A stretch of DNA of 64,000 nt from AV69 sp963742315 (GCA_963742315.1 CAVULE010000015.1:124001-188000), one strand, 5' to 3'; numbered from the stretch's first letter, positions 49,715 to 59,800 are shown. Numbers and translations: made by a program. Notes: generated from the letters alone by a model not told the origin.

Positions 49715-50326
49715 ATGCAAACGGAAGCGTCTGTGGCTCAACCCGATGTCTCCGAACTGGAACTGGTAAAACAGTGCCAGCGAGGTGACAGCACGGCATT
49801 TGACGAGCTGGTAGTACGCTACCGAACCCGAGTTTTTGGAATGATCTACAACATGGTTCATAACGAGCAGGATGCCTGGGATCTTGCCCAAGACAGTTTC
49901 GTAAAGGCGTGGAAATCAATCGATCGCTTTCGCGGGAAGTCTTCATTTTATACCTGGCTCTATCGCATCGTGATGAATGTGACCATCGATTGGCTTCGCA
50001 AAAAACAAGTCAAAGGAGGCGGAACAGAATTTGATGACAATGTTCAATTACGCGAAATCGATCCGGCCTCGAAAACCGTTCCGCGATCCGAGCCGCTGCC
50101 CCACCAGCGAATGGAAAGGGGCGAAGTGCGAGCAAGGATCGATCAGGCGATTGCGCAGCTTTCGCCGGAACACCGCGCCGTAATTTTGATGAAGGAAACC
50201 GAAGACATGCAATATCACGAGATCGCGGAAACGCTCGGTTGTTCCATCGGCACCGTGATGTCGCGACTATTTTATGCGCGCAAAAAACTGCAGAACCTAT
50301 TGAGGGATGTTTATGAAAACGTTTGA
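49715..50326 (+). CDS. ECF-type RNA polymerase sigma factor
   Basis: 203-aa sigma-70 family ECF factor. Region 2: AFDELVVRYRTRVFGMIYNMVHNEQDAWDLAQDSFVKAWKSIDRFRG with the W-x-x-I-x-x-F motif. Region 4: RIDQAIAQLSPEHRAVILMKETEDMQYHEIAETLGCSIGTVMSRLFYARKKL. Its stop overlaps the anti-sigma-like gene start, the normal sigma/anti-sigma arrangement. Confidence 0.95.
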   Translation: MQTEASVAQPDVSELELVKQCQRGDSTAFDELVVRYRTRVFGMIYNMVHNEQDAWDLAQDSFVKAWKSIDRFRGKSSFYTWLYRIVMNVTIDWLRKKQVKGGGTEFDDNVQLREIDPASKTVPRSEPLPHQRMERGEVRARIDQAIAQLSPEHRAVILMKETEDMQYHEIAETLGCSIGTVMSRLFYARKKLQNLLRDVYENV

Positions 50327-50825
50327 GGAAAAGTGGACGGCCTGGATCGACGACCAGCTAACGGGTCGTGAACTCGAAGAGTTCCTGGCCTCGCTCCCGG
50401 ATAGGACTGCGGCTGAAGCGGAAAAGCAGGGCGCGAAACAAGTCGGCTCCCTTTTGCGCGAGCAAGCGATGGCGCTAAGCAACGCTGATTTCTTCAGCCA
50501 TCAATTACGGGAACGTTTGGATCGTGAGAAGGCGCCGATGCGATCGGAGGCTGACGCGATTCAGAGCGGCTGGTGGACGATTCGACGGCTGCTTTGGGGC
50601 GGTATCACTTCGCTGGCGGTCTTCGCGATCTGCACGGTGGTGGTTTTTCGTGAGAAGACGCCCTCGAGTCGGTCCCAGTATCTGACCCAGATTTTGGGGG
50701 CTCAGGTTGATCCGACCGTAAGTCCGAACGCGACCATTTCGATGTTCGAGAAAAAGGACGATCACGTGACCGTGCTTTGGGTAGATGGTCTGCAATCGCT
50801 GCCGCCCGAATATGCGGCAAAATAG
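50313..50825 (+). CDS. Membrane anti-sigma factor-like protein
   Basis: 170 aa from ATG 50313; an ATG at 50307 is also in frame, but the GAGGG at 50302-50306 is better spaced for 50313. Cytoplasmic N-terminus (MKTFEEKWTAWIDDQLTGRELEEFLASL) precedes one transmembrane segment near residue 100 (LLWGGITSLAVFAICTVVVF), then a short periplasmic tail ending PPEYAAK. No zinc-binding HxxxCxxC motif is seen. Overlaps the end of the sigma gene by 14 bases. Probably sequesters the sigma factor. Confidence 0.75.
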   Translation: MKTFEEKWTAWIDDQLTGRELEEFLASLPDRTAAEAEKQGAKQVGSLLREQAMALSNADFFSHQLRERLDREKAPMRSEADAIQSGWWTIRRLLWGGITSLAVFAICTVVVFREKTPSSRSQYLTQILGAQVDPTVSPNATISMFEKKDDHVTVLWVDGLQSLPPEYAAK

Positions 50826-50827
50826 AA

Positions 50828-51271
50828 ATGAGACCGCGTCTTCTGTTACTGATCGCGATTCTCTCCGTCGCGCTTGGTAGCGGGGGAGCGTCACTTCCAG
50901 AACAAACAGTCTGGAGTGGATTAATTATCGCGACGAATTCGCCACCGACCGAACCGACGCCGGCGGAAGTAACCCAAATTGAAGGAGCGCTGCGAAAACT
51001 TTTTGGTTATTCCCAGTTCCAACTTATCGGGGAAGCGCGCAAGACGTTAAAAACCGGCGAAGAAGATTGGCTCGCGAGCAGCAAGTATTTCTCCCTCCAT
51101 GTCGATTCCCGGGGCGAGAAAGCTGATGCCTATGTTCTCAATCTAAAACTTTTTCAGGAGCAAAAGCTATTGCTGGAAACCAAAGCCAGATTGAGCAAAG
51201 CAAGCCCCCTGATCATTCGCGGTCCGCAGGTAGGCGACGGTCAGCTTGTCATCGTGCTGATAGTACAGTAA
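50828..51271 (+). CDS. Secreted/periplasmic small protein of sigma operon
   Basis: 147 aa from ATG 50828 with signal peptide MRPRLLLLIAILSVALGSGG. The mature part is a soluble beta-rich domain (KTLKTGEEDWLASSKYFSLHVDS, KADAYVLNLKLFQEQKLLLE) without recognised motifs. It directly follows the anti-sigma-like gene (2-base gap), suggesting a three-gene operon: sigma, membrane anti-sigma, exported protein. Confidence 0.7.
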   Translation: MRPRLLLLIAILSVALGSGGASLPEQTVWSGLIIATNSPPTEPTPAEVTQIEGALRKLFGYSQFQLIGEARKTLKTGEEDWLASSKYFSLHVDSRGEKADAYVLNLKLFQEQKLLLETKARLSKASPLIIRGPQVGDGQLVIVLIVQ

Positions 51272-51393
51272 AGCGTGGCGCGATTTTTTGCGATCATCTG
51301 TCTCTAAGTCGTCTCATTAGCCGAGAAAACCGCAATCGAGCGTTGACGTTCGCAAATAGTTCAGTTAGCGGCGCCGATCGCGGATTGGTAGCG

Positions 51394-51430
51394 CACGCGT
51401 CTCGCGTGTTGGCTTCGGCGTCACGCCGAA
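51394..51430. repeat. Two adjacent hairpins in intergenic repeat
   Basis: CACGCG / CGCGTG with a 3-base loop (51394-51408), then TTCGGCG / CGCCGAA with a 3-base loop (51414-51430), in the 276-base gap before the aminopeptidase gene. Confidence 0.5.
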
Positions 51431-51486
51431 ACGGGCTTTCCTAGCAAGTGGCTTGAATGGTCGCACTGATCATCGGTTCTTCCAGA

Positions 51487-51513
51487 AACTTGACGGCTTT
51501 AAGCCGTCAAGTT
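51487..51513. repeat. 27-bp palindrome, second copy
   Basis: Same 27-bp palindrome as at 9100-9126 (stem AACTTGACGGC / GCCGTCAAGTT) 42 kb away. Here no T-tract follows, and the aminopeptidase gene begins about 50 bases downstream. Confidence 0.65.
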
Positions 51514-51565
51514 CGCATAGGCCAATTCCGGCTTTCGGATTTATGCAATGGCTTATAGTGCGCGG

Positions 51566-54211
51566 ATGCGTTTCTTTGTTCTGGTTTATCTTGTTGCCGC
51601 TGTGACTTCTCTTCACGCCGAAACGCCTTTCGATTTCGCCAGCACACCGGGAAAATTGCCGAAACAGCTCCGTCCGACTGAGTACGCGATTTGGTTTAAA
51701 CCCGATCTCAAAAAGCTCACGTTTTCTGGCCGCGAGGTTGTGAAGCTAAATGTCGAGCAATCGACCCGGCAGATCATTTTGAATGCGCTCGATCTTACGG
51801 TTACTGCCGCGGACGTTGACGGCAAAGCTGTCCCGAAAACAGCAATCAATTTCGATGGCAAAGCCGAGTTGCTGACAATTGCGCTGTCTGACGACTTAAC
51901 CCCGGGCGAGCACACGCTCGCGCTCAAGTTCGACGGGAAGATCAATCAATTCGGCCGCGGTCTCTTCTACGCCAAATATCAGGAGCAAACTACAGGGGCG
52001 AACAAGATGTTCCTCGGAACACAATTCGAGGCCACCGATGCGCGGCGACTTTTCCCGTGTTGGGATGAGCCGGTTTTTCGTGCGCGTTTTCATTTAACCG
52101 CAGTCGTCCCGGAAAATTGGATGGCGGTTTCGAACATGCCGATTGCCAGTGAAAAAAAAGTCGCGGGCGGTCGCGAAGTGCAATTTCAACCAACGCCCTC
52201 GATGTCCAGTTATTTGAATGTTTTTTGCGCAGGCGAGTTCGACGCAATTGAATCGGAAGTGGACGGCGTAAAGCTGCGCATCACCACCACAAAAGGCAAA
52301 GCAGAGAGCGCGCGTTATGCATTGGAAGCTACCGCCCAGATTTTGCATTATTACAACGAATACTTCGGGATTCCTTATCCCCTGCCAAAGCTAGACCAGC
52401 TTGCGATTCCGGGCGGATTCGGTGGTGCGATGGAAAACTGGGGCGGAATTACCTACTACGAAACGGCGCTGTTATTTGATCCTGCAAATTCATCGGGTGC
52501 AACCAAGCAACGCGTTTATGAAGTAATCGCACACGAGGTGGCCCACCAATGGTTCGGTGATCTCGTCACCATGGCGTGGTGGGACAATCTCTGGCTCAAC
52601 GAAGGGTTCGCTTCCTGGATGGGGACGAAATGCACCGCTCATTTTAATCCGCAATGGGAAGTCTGGCTGGAGAAAAGCGTGCCACGCGATCCGGCCCGGC
52701 GAATCGGTATCGTCAAGGAAACAGCGATGGAAGGCGATGCCCGCGCCACGACTCACTCGATCCAGCAGAAAGTCGCCAACGAAGCCGAGGCCAACAGCGC
52801 GTTCGACGATATCACTTACAAAAAAGGACAGTCCTTTCTGCGCATGCTGGAAAGCTTTCTGGGCGAAGAAACCTTCCGGGATGGGATTCGGCGCTACATG
52901 CAAGCCCACAAATATTCCAACGCCACCACGGCTGATTTATGGAATGCGCTGAAGGAAGCCTCCGGCAAGCCCGTTGTCGAAATTGCGGCCGGCTGGACCG
53001 AGCAGCCTGGTTTTCCAGTCGTGAATGTGAAACGGGAAGCCAATGGCAAGGTCGCGCTTTCGCAAGAGCGTTTCACCATTAATTTTCACGACAATACGGG
53101 GACGACTTGGAAAATTCCCCTCACCTATTTCATTGATGGCCAGAGCGCGCCGGCCACGCTTTTGATGTCGGACAAAACGGCGACGCTTGAAGATGTTTCT
53201 CCTGATCGCGGGCTGAAGCTGAACGTTGAAGGGGCGGGCAACTATCGCGTGGCCTACGATGAGCAGTCGTGGAACCTGCTACTCGCGAGTTTGCCCGGGA
53301 TGAACGTGCCCGATCAGGTGAATTTGCTGAGCGATGCGTGGGCGTTTGTTCAGGCCGGGCGCCAACCCTTCAGCTTTTACACTGGTCTGGTCGGTCGGTT
53401 GCCGGAGAGCACCGTGCTCGGCATTCGCGACGAGATCGTCAACGTCTTTGATTCAATCAATCACCTTCTTGCCGGCGCACGGGAGCAGGAACAATTCCGG
53501 CGCTATGCGCGGGGAGCTTTGCGACCCACTCTCGATACGCTCACCTTCCAGCCAAAGCCCGGCGAACCAATGACAGCTTCGTTGTTGCGCGCAAGTCTGG
53601 TCCAGGAACTCGGATTATTGGGCGACGAAGAGGTCATCCAAATGTGCCGGCAGAATTTCGAGAACTACTTGAGAGACCGCTCCAGCGTTCCGCCCGATCT
53701 GCGGGCGCCAACCTTTGCCATTGCCATGCGCTACGGCGACGCGGCTACCTGGGAGAAATTGCACGAGCTCGGTTTGAAAACAACGAGCACCGAAGAAAAA
53801 CAAAATTACTATGACGCGCTCGCCTTTACCACGGATCCCAAGCTGATCCAAAAATCGTTAGCCATTGCCTTGACGGATGAGCTCCCGACCAGCCGGGCTG
53901 TTTTTATGGTTTCGAAAGTTGCCCGGGAAAGCGACCGGCCGGACCTCGCCTGGGAATTCGCCAAAAAAAATCTGAAACCGTTGATTGCAAAGGTCGATGC
54001 GGTAAACGCCAACAGCTATCTTCCGAGCCTTTTCACTTTTTTCTCCGATCCAGCCCGAATCGAGGAGCTAAAAGCGTTTGCACAGAAGAATCTCTCGGAA
54101 CCAAGCCGAAAGCCGGTTGAGATCGCTTCGGATGAAATTTTGTTCCGCGCCGATTTCCGCAAACGCTTGATCGATCAGATCCAGTCGCCATCCCGAGCGA
54201 CCCTACCGTGA
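51566..54211 (+). CDS. M1 family metallo-aminopeptidase (secreted)
   Basis: About 881 aa from the ATG at 51566, giving a signal peptide MRFFVLVYLVAAVTSLHAE, so probably periplasmic. Classical M1 motifs: substrate-N-terminus-binding GGFGGAMENWGG and zinc site VIAHEVAHQWFGDLVTMAWWDNLWLNEGF (H-E-x-x-H-x18-E). The C-terminal ERAP1-like domain (DQVNLLSDAWAF and helical repeats to EILFRADFRKRLI) is present. Overlaps the convergent M50 protease gene by nine bases. Confidence 0.95.
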   Translation: MRFFVLVYLVAAVTSLHAETPFDFASTPGKLPKQLRPTEYAIWFKPDLKKLTFSGREVVKLNVEQSTRQIILNALDLTVTAADVDGKAVPKTAINFDGKAELLTIALSDDLTPGEHTLALKFDGKINQFGRGLFYAKYQEQTTGANKMFLGTQFEATDARRLFPCWDEPVFRARFHLTAVVPENWMAVSNMPIASEKKVAGGREVQFQPTPSMSSYLNVFCAGEFDAIESEVDGVKLRITTTKGKAESARYALEATAQILHYYNEYFGIPYPLPKLDQLAIPGGFGGAMENWGGITYYETALLFDPANSSGATKQRVYEVIAHEVAHQWFGDLVTMAWWDNLWLNEGFASWMGTKCTAHFNPQWEVWLEKSVPRDPARRIGIVKETAMEGDARATTHSIQQKVANEAEANSAFDDITYKKGQSFLRMLESFLGEETFRDGIRRYMQAHKYSNATTADLWNALKEASGKPVVEIAAGWTEQPGFPVVNVKREANGKVALSQERFTINFHDNTGTTWKIPLTYFIDGQSAPATLLMSDKTATLEDVSPDRGLKLNVEGAGNYRVAYDEQSWNLLLASLPGMNVPDQVNLLSDAWAFVQAGRQPFSFYTGLVGRLPESTVLGIRDEIVNVFDSINHLLAGAREQEQFRRYARGALRPTLDTLTFQPKPGEPMTASLLRASLVQELGLLGDEEVIQMCRQNFENYLRDRSSVPPDLRAPTFAIAMRYGDAATWEKLHELGLKTTSTEEKQNYYDALAFTTDPKLIQKSLAIALTDELPTSRAVFMVSKVARESDRPDLAWEFAKKNLKPLIAKVDAVNANSYLPSLFTFFSDPARIEELKAFAQKNLSEPSRKPVEIASDEILFRADFRKRLIDQIQSPSRATLP

Positions 54212-54946
54212 CACCGGATTTTCTGGCGTAGTGGGCGAAGGCGAAATCGGAATTCCCATTTTTGACGCAGCGACCATCGCCTTGGCCTGCTGCCAGCCGT
54301 ACCAGGCGCGACTTAATAGGAAAAACGCCAACACCGCCCACCACACCGATCCGGCCATCAATCCGATTATTCCGAGAATCGCTCCACCAATGAGACCGAT
54401 CACACTGGAAATTTGCAAACTTCGAATTTCACCGAATGGAAACCAGAGCAAACCCCGCACGATCTGTCCGCCATCGAGTGGAAAGACCGGCAACATGTTG
54501 AAAACTAGGAGCCAGAAATTGATGTAGCGCAGGTCGGTGATGAATCGATAAGCGTCGGTCGGAGCAAGGGAATTCTCGCTCTGCGAAACAAGGTTTCCCG
54601 CGGCGGCCAGAATCGGAATGAGGGCGACATTTACCAGCGGACCGGCAGCGATACTCCAAAGATAAGCGCCGGGACGCCGTGGCGGATTAACAAAGGCAAC
54701 GCCACCCAAGGGCCAGAGAACAATGCGATCAGCCACCCCTCCAACCTGACGACAGGCCAGCGCATGCCCGAACTCGTGCATGAGCACAATGACAAACAGG
54801 GAGATGTATTCCAGCACGCCCCAGATCGGCGATTGGTAGCGACGCATGTAATCGGTCATGAAGATCGCCGCCACCAGGAACCAGGTGAAATGCAGGTAGA
54901 CGTCAATACCGGCGAAGCGGAAAAGACGAATTACACCAGTTCGCAT
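54203..54946 (-). CDS. M50 site-2 protease family membrane protein
   Basis: 247 aa, polytopic. Zinc motif HEFGHALACRQVGG near residue 57 and the second ligand region NMLPVFPLDGGQIVRG near 160 define M50/S2P intramembrane metalloproteases of the SpoIVFB-like group. Four to six hydrophobic segments. No PDZ or CBS domain is seen in this short form. Possible regulated intramembrane proteolysis. No obvious partner here. Confidence 0.9.
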   Translation of the reverse strand: MRTGVIRLFRFAGIDVYLHFTWFLVAAIFMTDYMRRYQSPIWGVLEYISLFVIVLMHEFGHALACRQVGGVADRIVLWPLGGVAFVNPPRRPGAYLWSIAAGPLVNVALIPILAAAGNLVSQSENSLAPTDAYRFITDLRYINFWLLVFNMLPVFPLDGGQIVRGLLWFPFGEIRSLQISSVIGLIGGAILGIIGLMAGSVWWAVLAFFLLSRAWYGWQQAKAMVAASKMGIPISPSPTTPENPVSR

Positions 54947-54985
54947 CGGGGTTATTCCGTCGAAACTGCGGGTGGTGCAAACCGC

Positions 54986-55471
54986 CTAAAGCGTCATGTC
55001 GCTTTGCGGAGTTTCCGGCGTGATTAATAACCGCATCGGAATCATAGCCGACTCGAAAAAGCCATGACGCTTGAAGAAGGCCTGGGATTTGATTTCGGGA
55101 CGATCGGTTAACAAGGTGATGCGGAGGAAATTTTTCTGGCGAGCAAAGTCGACGGCGTATTCGAGCAATTGCGAACCATAACCATGGTCGCGAAATCCTT
55201 TGTGAATGACGAGATCCTCCAGCAACATGACGAAGCCGCCTTCCGCTGTGCTGATAGTAAAGAGCAAATTAATCATCCCGACGATGGAATGATCGCGCCG
55301 GAGAACGAAAACGCGCCCGCGGTTCGGCTGCTCGAAAATCAATCGCAAGCCACGTAATTGTTTGTCCTTGTTTGGCCGGAAATCGCTCTCTTCACTGAAA
55401 AGCTCGCCGAGCAGATCGGACAATTCGTCCAGGTCTTCGGCCGTCGCCGGCTCAATGACGACATGATTCAT
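54986..55471 (-). CDS. GNAT family N-acetyltransferase
   Basis: 161 aa from ATG 55471 (a longer frame starts at 55525). GNAT pattern: IEPATAEDLDELSDLLGELF, VFVLRRDHSIVGMINLLF, MLLEDLVIHKGFRDHGYGSQLLEYAVDFA (acetyl-CoA loop R/Q-x-x-G-x-G) and FFKRHGFFESAMIPM. Target unknown. Forty bases from the M50 protease gene start. Confidence 0.88.
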   Translation of the reverse strand: MNHVVIEPATAEDLDELSDLLGELFSEESDFRPNKDKQLRGLRLIFEQPNRGRVFVLRRDHSIVGMINLLFTISTAEGGFVMLLEDLVIHKGFRDHGYGSQLLEYAVDFARQKNFLRITLLTDRPEIKSQAFFKRHGFFESAMIPMRLLITPETPQSDMTL

Positions 55472-55654
55472 TGTGAGTTTATCATCGAAAAAGCGGCCAG
55501 TGGCAACTCGCGGTTTTGCCATCAAAACGTGTAGCGGCGTTTATCTCAAACACCGAACTACCACTCTAGGGCGCTCGCTACACGAGCATCAACAACTGTC
55601 GTTGACAATGGCAGCCCGATTTCTACCTTTCCCGTCCACGTTTACCGTGAGCAA

Positions 55655-55828
55655 ATGAAACGCACCTATCAGGCATCAAAACGAACGCGCAAACGCCAGC
55701 ATGGTTTTCGTGCGCGCATGAAAACAAAGGGTGGCCGTGCCACTCTCGCGCGCCGGCGGCAACGAGGGCGCAAACGTTTGCTGCCCAAAGGTGTGGAGCA
55801 TCATTACGCGCGTCACACGCAAGCGTGA
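55655..55828 (+). CDS. rpmH: 50S ribosomal protein L34
   Basis: 57 aa, Lys/Arg-rich, beginning MKRTYQASKRTRKRQHGF and with the family core RARMKTKGGRATLARRRQRGRKRL. A few residues longer than the 44-46 aa common form, with the C-terminal tail HHYARHTQA. Normally rpmH is followed by rnpA and yidC near the origin. Here the next gene is an ElaB-like protein and neither is present. Confidence 0.95.
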   Translation: MKRTYQASKRTRKRQHGFRARMKTKGGRATLARRRQRGRKRLLPKGVEHHYARHTQA

Positions 55829-55945
55829 GTCGCGCTGAACTCTTGATCGTAAGCGCACGGATCGCCTCAGCTGCGTTTATTGGAGAAGATATTTGCGCGG
55901 CCCCGCTGCCGGGCAGGATCTGGAAACCATAAATAAGGGAGAACA

Positions 55946-56227
55946 ATGGCTAACGAAGATATGATTGGAAGCAGTGTCGGGGGAAGCAGCGCCCGGAATA
56001 AAGGGGCACACAGCGAAGAGGCATGGCGCATGGCTGAAGACTTGAAGTCAGCGGCGCCAGTAACGAAAGATGATGCTGAAGAAGCCAGCGTGGTACTCGA
56101 CGAAGCCAAACAGCGTGTGCGGACGCTTCGACAGGACGGCGAGGCTTATGTGCGCAAAAACCCTATGAAAGCGGTTTTCACTGCGCTCGGCGTCGGTTTC
56201 GTGCTGGGTCTCGTTTTCAAGCACTAA
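55946..56227 (+). CDS. ElaB/YqjD/DUF883 family membrane protein
   Basis: 93 aa. Helical charged N-terminus (DEAKQRVRTLRQDGEAYVRKNPMKAVFTALGVGFVLGLVFKH) ending in a single hydrophobic helix with a GxxxG-like pattern, the layout of ElaB/YqjD proteins, which anchor to the inner membrane and bind ribosomes in stationary phase. A GGGAGAA stretch precedes the start. Confidence 0.85.
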   Translation: MANEDMIGSSVGGSSARNKGAHSEEAWRMAEDLKSAAPVTKDDAEEASVVLDEAKQRVRTLRQDGEAYVRKNPMKAVFTALGVGFVLGLVFKH

Positions 56228-56377
56228 GCTATCGAGAGACACTCAGCTGGGACGCGGCACTACCGCCAAATGCAAATTCCACTAAGATATAGTCGGTACG
56301 CGCTCAGGGATTGCTCGGGAGGGAGGTGGCGAGGCTTTTCGACCTTCATAACCGTTTACCTCACCACCGAGTTAGCT

Positions 56378-56557
56378 TTATTTGCCAAATACCTTCTTCA
56401 CGTCTCCGACTTTCCGTTCCACTTTGCCGGCGATTTTTTCCGTCGTGCCACGGTCCTCTAAATTGGGATTTCCAACCGCCTTCCCGGTCTCTTCTTTCAC
56501 TTTGCCCGCAACCTCTTTTGCCGTGCCCTTCACTTTGTCTGTTGTGCTTGAGTTCAT
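56378..56557 (-). CDS. CsbD family stress protein
   Basis: 59 aa. The minus-strand frame reads MNSSTTDKVKGTAKEVAGKVKEETGK, then GNPNLEDRGTTEKIAGKVERKVGDVKKVFGK. The G-K-V-K-E/x-x-G-K pattern and N-P-x-L-E-D/x-G core are diagnostic of CsbD, a general-stress family of unknown biochemical role. It is convergent with the ElaB-like gene, another stationary-phase/stress-type protein. Confidence 0.9.
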   Translation of the reverse strand: MNSSTTDKVKGTAKEVAGKVKEETGKAVGNPNLEDRGTTEKIAGKVERKVGDVKKVFGK

Positions 56558-56894
56558 GCTACTAATTCGCCGGCGATCGTGTTTTGGGCTGTCCCGGCCG
56601 TGTGATTAAGTTTTAGCCGCGTTTTTTTCCTATTTGCTATGATCGCGGTCTTCTTTCAACAGTGAGCATCCTTATAAACTTTTGGGCATCCGTCAGGTTA
56701 CCTTCTGGAGAGCCAGAGAAATCGGAAACGCAGAGGCCGATAGACAGGCATTCATGAGCTACCGAGCACCCTTCTTGCTCGGAGGACAAAGTTGTGCGAT
56801 CAAGTTGGGCTTTGCCACCGACTATGGCGGGTAAATTCTTACGGATTTCATCGGGCGGAAAGAGTAGCTCAAGCTTCTGGTTCCTGGCTCGATT
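56558..56894. other. Intergenic stretch upstream of the hybrid kinase
   Basis: 337 bases between csbD and the kinase start. No convincing gene, RNA or hairpin is seen. It probably carries the promoters of the two divergent genes, but I cannot place them. Confidence 0.5.
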
Positions 56895-59800
56895 ATGAAA
56901 AAAAACACTTCCCCCTCTCGGCGAGCGGCGGCTGCCAATGGTTCGCGTTCCGGCATTCACGACTGCGACAACGGTCAGCTGTTGAGAGCTTTGATGGCGT
57001 TTAAGCGCGGCGACTTCTCGGTGCGATTACCCGACGACTGGACCGGCGTTGCGGGGAAAATCGCGGACACATTTAACGAGGTTATCGCCAAAAATCAGCG
57101 ACTAACGACGGAACTTGATCGAATCGGGCGTGCTGTTGGCAAGAAAGGGCGAATTACTCAACGCGCCTCGTTGGGGGACGTATCGAATTCATGGGCAGAG
57201 GCGATTCGGTCCGTCAACGGATTAATTAGCGATCTAGTTCATCCGACGAGCGAAATGGCGCGAGTTATCGGCGCTGTTGCCAAAGGTGATCTCTCCAAAA
57301 CGATGGCAACGGACATAGAAGGTCGGCAACTGGAAGGAGAATTTTTGCGAACGGCCAAGATCGTGAACACGATGGTCGATCAATTGGGCGCTTTTGCTTC
57401 CGAAGTAACCCGGGTGGCGCGGGAAGTGGGCACGGAAGGAAAGCTGGGCGGACAAGCGAAAGTGAAGGGCGTGGCCGGGACGTGGAAAGACCTCACGGAG
57501 AACGTGAATCTGATGGCAGGAAATTTAACTGCCCAAGTGCGCAACATTGCGACCGTGACGACGGCTGTGGCGAACGGCGACCTGACGAAGAAAATCACGG
57601 TGGATGTGAAAGGTGAGGTTCTCGAGTTGAAGGACACGGTAAACGTGATGGTCGATCAGCTGCGTTCGTTTGCGTCGGAAGTAACGCGCGTGGCGCGCGA
57701 GGTGGGTTCGGAAGGAATTCTTGGCGGCCAGGCACGAGTCGAGGGCGTTTCCGGGACTTGGAAAGACCTTACTGACTCGGTGAATTTCATGGCGCGAAAT
57801 CTCACCGGCCAGGTGCGAAATATCGCCGAAGTAACAACCGCCGTCGCGACGGGCGATTTGTCGAAGAAGATCACGGTGGATGTGAAAGGTGAAATTCTCG
57901 AGTTGAAAAACACCATCAATACAATGGTCGATCAACTCAGTTCATTCGCGTCCGAAGTTACGCGTGTCGCACGTGAAGTTGGCACGGAAGGAAAACTCGG
58001 TGGTCAAGCGCAGGTAAAGGGTGTCGCCGGAACCTGGAAAGATCTGACTGATTCAGTGAATTCAATGGCCGGCAACCTAACAGCGCAAGTGCGCAACATT
58101 GCAAACGTCACGACTGCTGTGGCTAATGGCGACTTGTCGAAAAAAATCACGGTCGACGTGCGGGGTGAGATTTTGGAGTTGAAAGACACGATCAACACGC
58201 TGGTGGATCGATTGAGCTCATTTGCATCAGAAGTGACCCGAGTAGCGCGCGAGGTGGGTAGCGAAGGAAAACTTGGCGGACAAGCGGATGTGCGCGGAGT
58301 CGCTGGAACGTGGAAAGATCTAACCGATTCGGTAAACACGATGGCGGGCAATCTTACCGGTCAGGTTCGCAACATCGCGGAGGTCACGACAGCGGTCGCG
58401 CGCGGGGACCTCTCGAAGCAGATCACGGTGGATGTGAAAGGCGAAATTTTGGAGTTGAAAAACACGATTAACACGATGGTTGATCAACTCAGCTCGTTTG
58501 CCGCGGAAGTGACCCGCGTGGCTAGGGAAGTAGGTTCAGAAGGCCAGCTCGGCGGTCAGGCCCAAGTAAAAGGGGTTGCTGGTACCTGGAAAGATTTAAC
58601 TGATTCGGTGAACTCGATGGCCCGTAATTTGACCGGACAGGTGCGCAATATTGCCGAGGTCACGACGGCAGTTGCGAACGGCGACCTGTCGAAAAAAATC
58701 ACGGTCGACGTGCGTGGTGAGATTTTGGAATTGAAAGACACGATCAACACCATGGTCGATCAATTGCGCTCGTTCGCCTCAGAGGTTACGCGCGTGGCCC
58801 GCGAGGTCGGTTCGGAGGGATCGCTTGGCGGACAGGCACGGGTCGAGGGCGTTTCCGGAACATGGAAAGATTTGACGGACTCGGTCAATTTCATGGCGTC
58901 GAACCTGACCACCCAGGTGCGAAACATTGCTGCCGTTACCACTGCCGTCGCGAGCGGCGATTTGTCAAAGAAGATCACGGTTGATGTAAAAGGTGAGATC
59001 CTTGAATTGAAAAACACCGTCAATACGATGGTGGACCAACTTAATTCGTTTGCATCCGAAGTGACCCGAGTAGCCCGCGAAGTAGGCACAGAAGGCAAAC
59101 TCGGCGGGCAAGCCGTGGTTCAGGGCGTGGGTGGGACATGGAGCGATTTGACCGACAGCGTGAACTTCATGGCCGGCAACCTTACTAATCAAGTCCGCGG
59201 GATTGTTAAAGTCGTCACCGCTGTCGCCAAAGGCGATCTTAAGCAAAAGCTGCTGGTCGAAGCCAAAGGCGAAATTGCAGAGCTCGCGGACACGATCAAC
59301 AGCATGACCGATACACTGGCGACTTTCGCGGATCAGGTAACGACAGTAGCGCGCGAGGTCGGTGTTGAAGGAAAACTCGGCGGTCAAGCGAATGTGCCGG
59401 GCGCTGCCGGAACGTGGCGCGATTTGACAGACAACGTGAATCGCCTGGCCGCGAATTTAACAACTCAGCTTCGCGCGATTGCTGATGTGGCGACGGCTGT
59501 CACCAAGGGTGACCTGACTCGTTCGATCCAGGTGGAAGCCCGGGGCGAGGTAGCTTTCGTGAAGGACAACATTAACGAAATGATTCGCAATTTGAAAGAC
59601 ACCACATTGCGAAATGAAGAGCAGAACTGGTTAAAAACGAATCTCACCAGATTCACGCGCATGCTGCAAGGTCAGCGAGATTTGCTGACGGTGGGCAAAT
59701 TGATTCTGTCCGAGCTCGCTCCACTGGTTTCGGCGCAACAAGGTGTCTTATATATTATGAATAGCTCGGATGAGGTGCCGGAGCTCAAGCTTCTCGCAAG

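Noticed and set aside
56637..56960. 107-codon minus-strand frame upstream of the kinase
   Set aside because: Overlaps the kinase start, has no family pattern and poor codon character.
57380..59098. Several minus-strand open frames across the kinase repeats
   Set aside because: They recur with the same period as the repeat and are antisense shadows of the kinase frame.
57372..59579. Tandem repeat array as CRISPR or satellite
   Set aside because: The repeats are contiguous coding sequence in one open frame with a 276-base period and no spacers.
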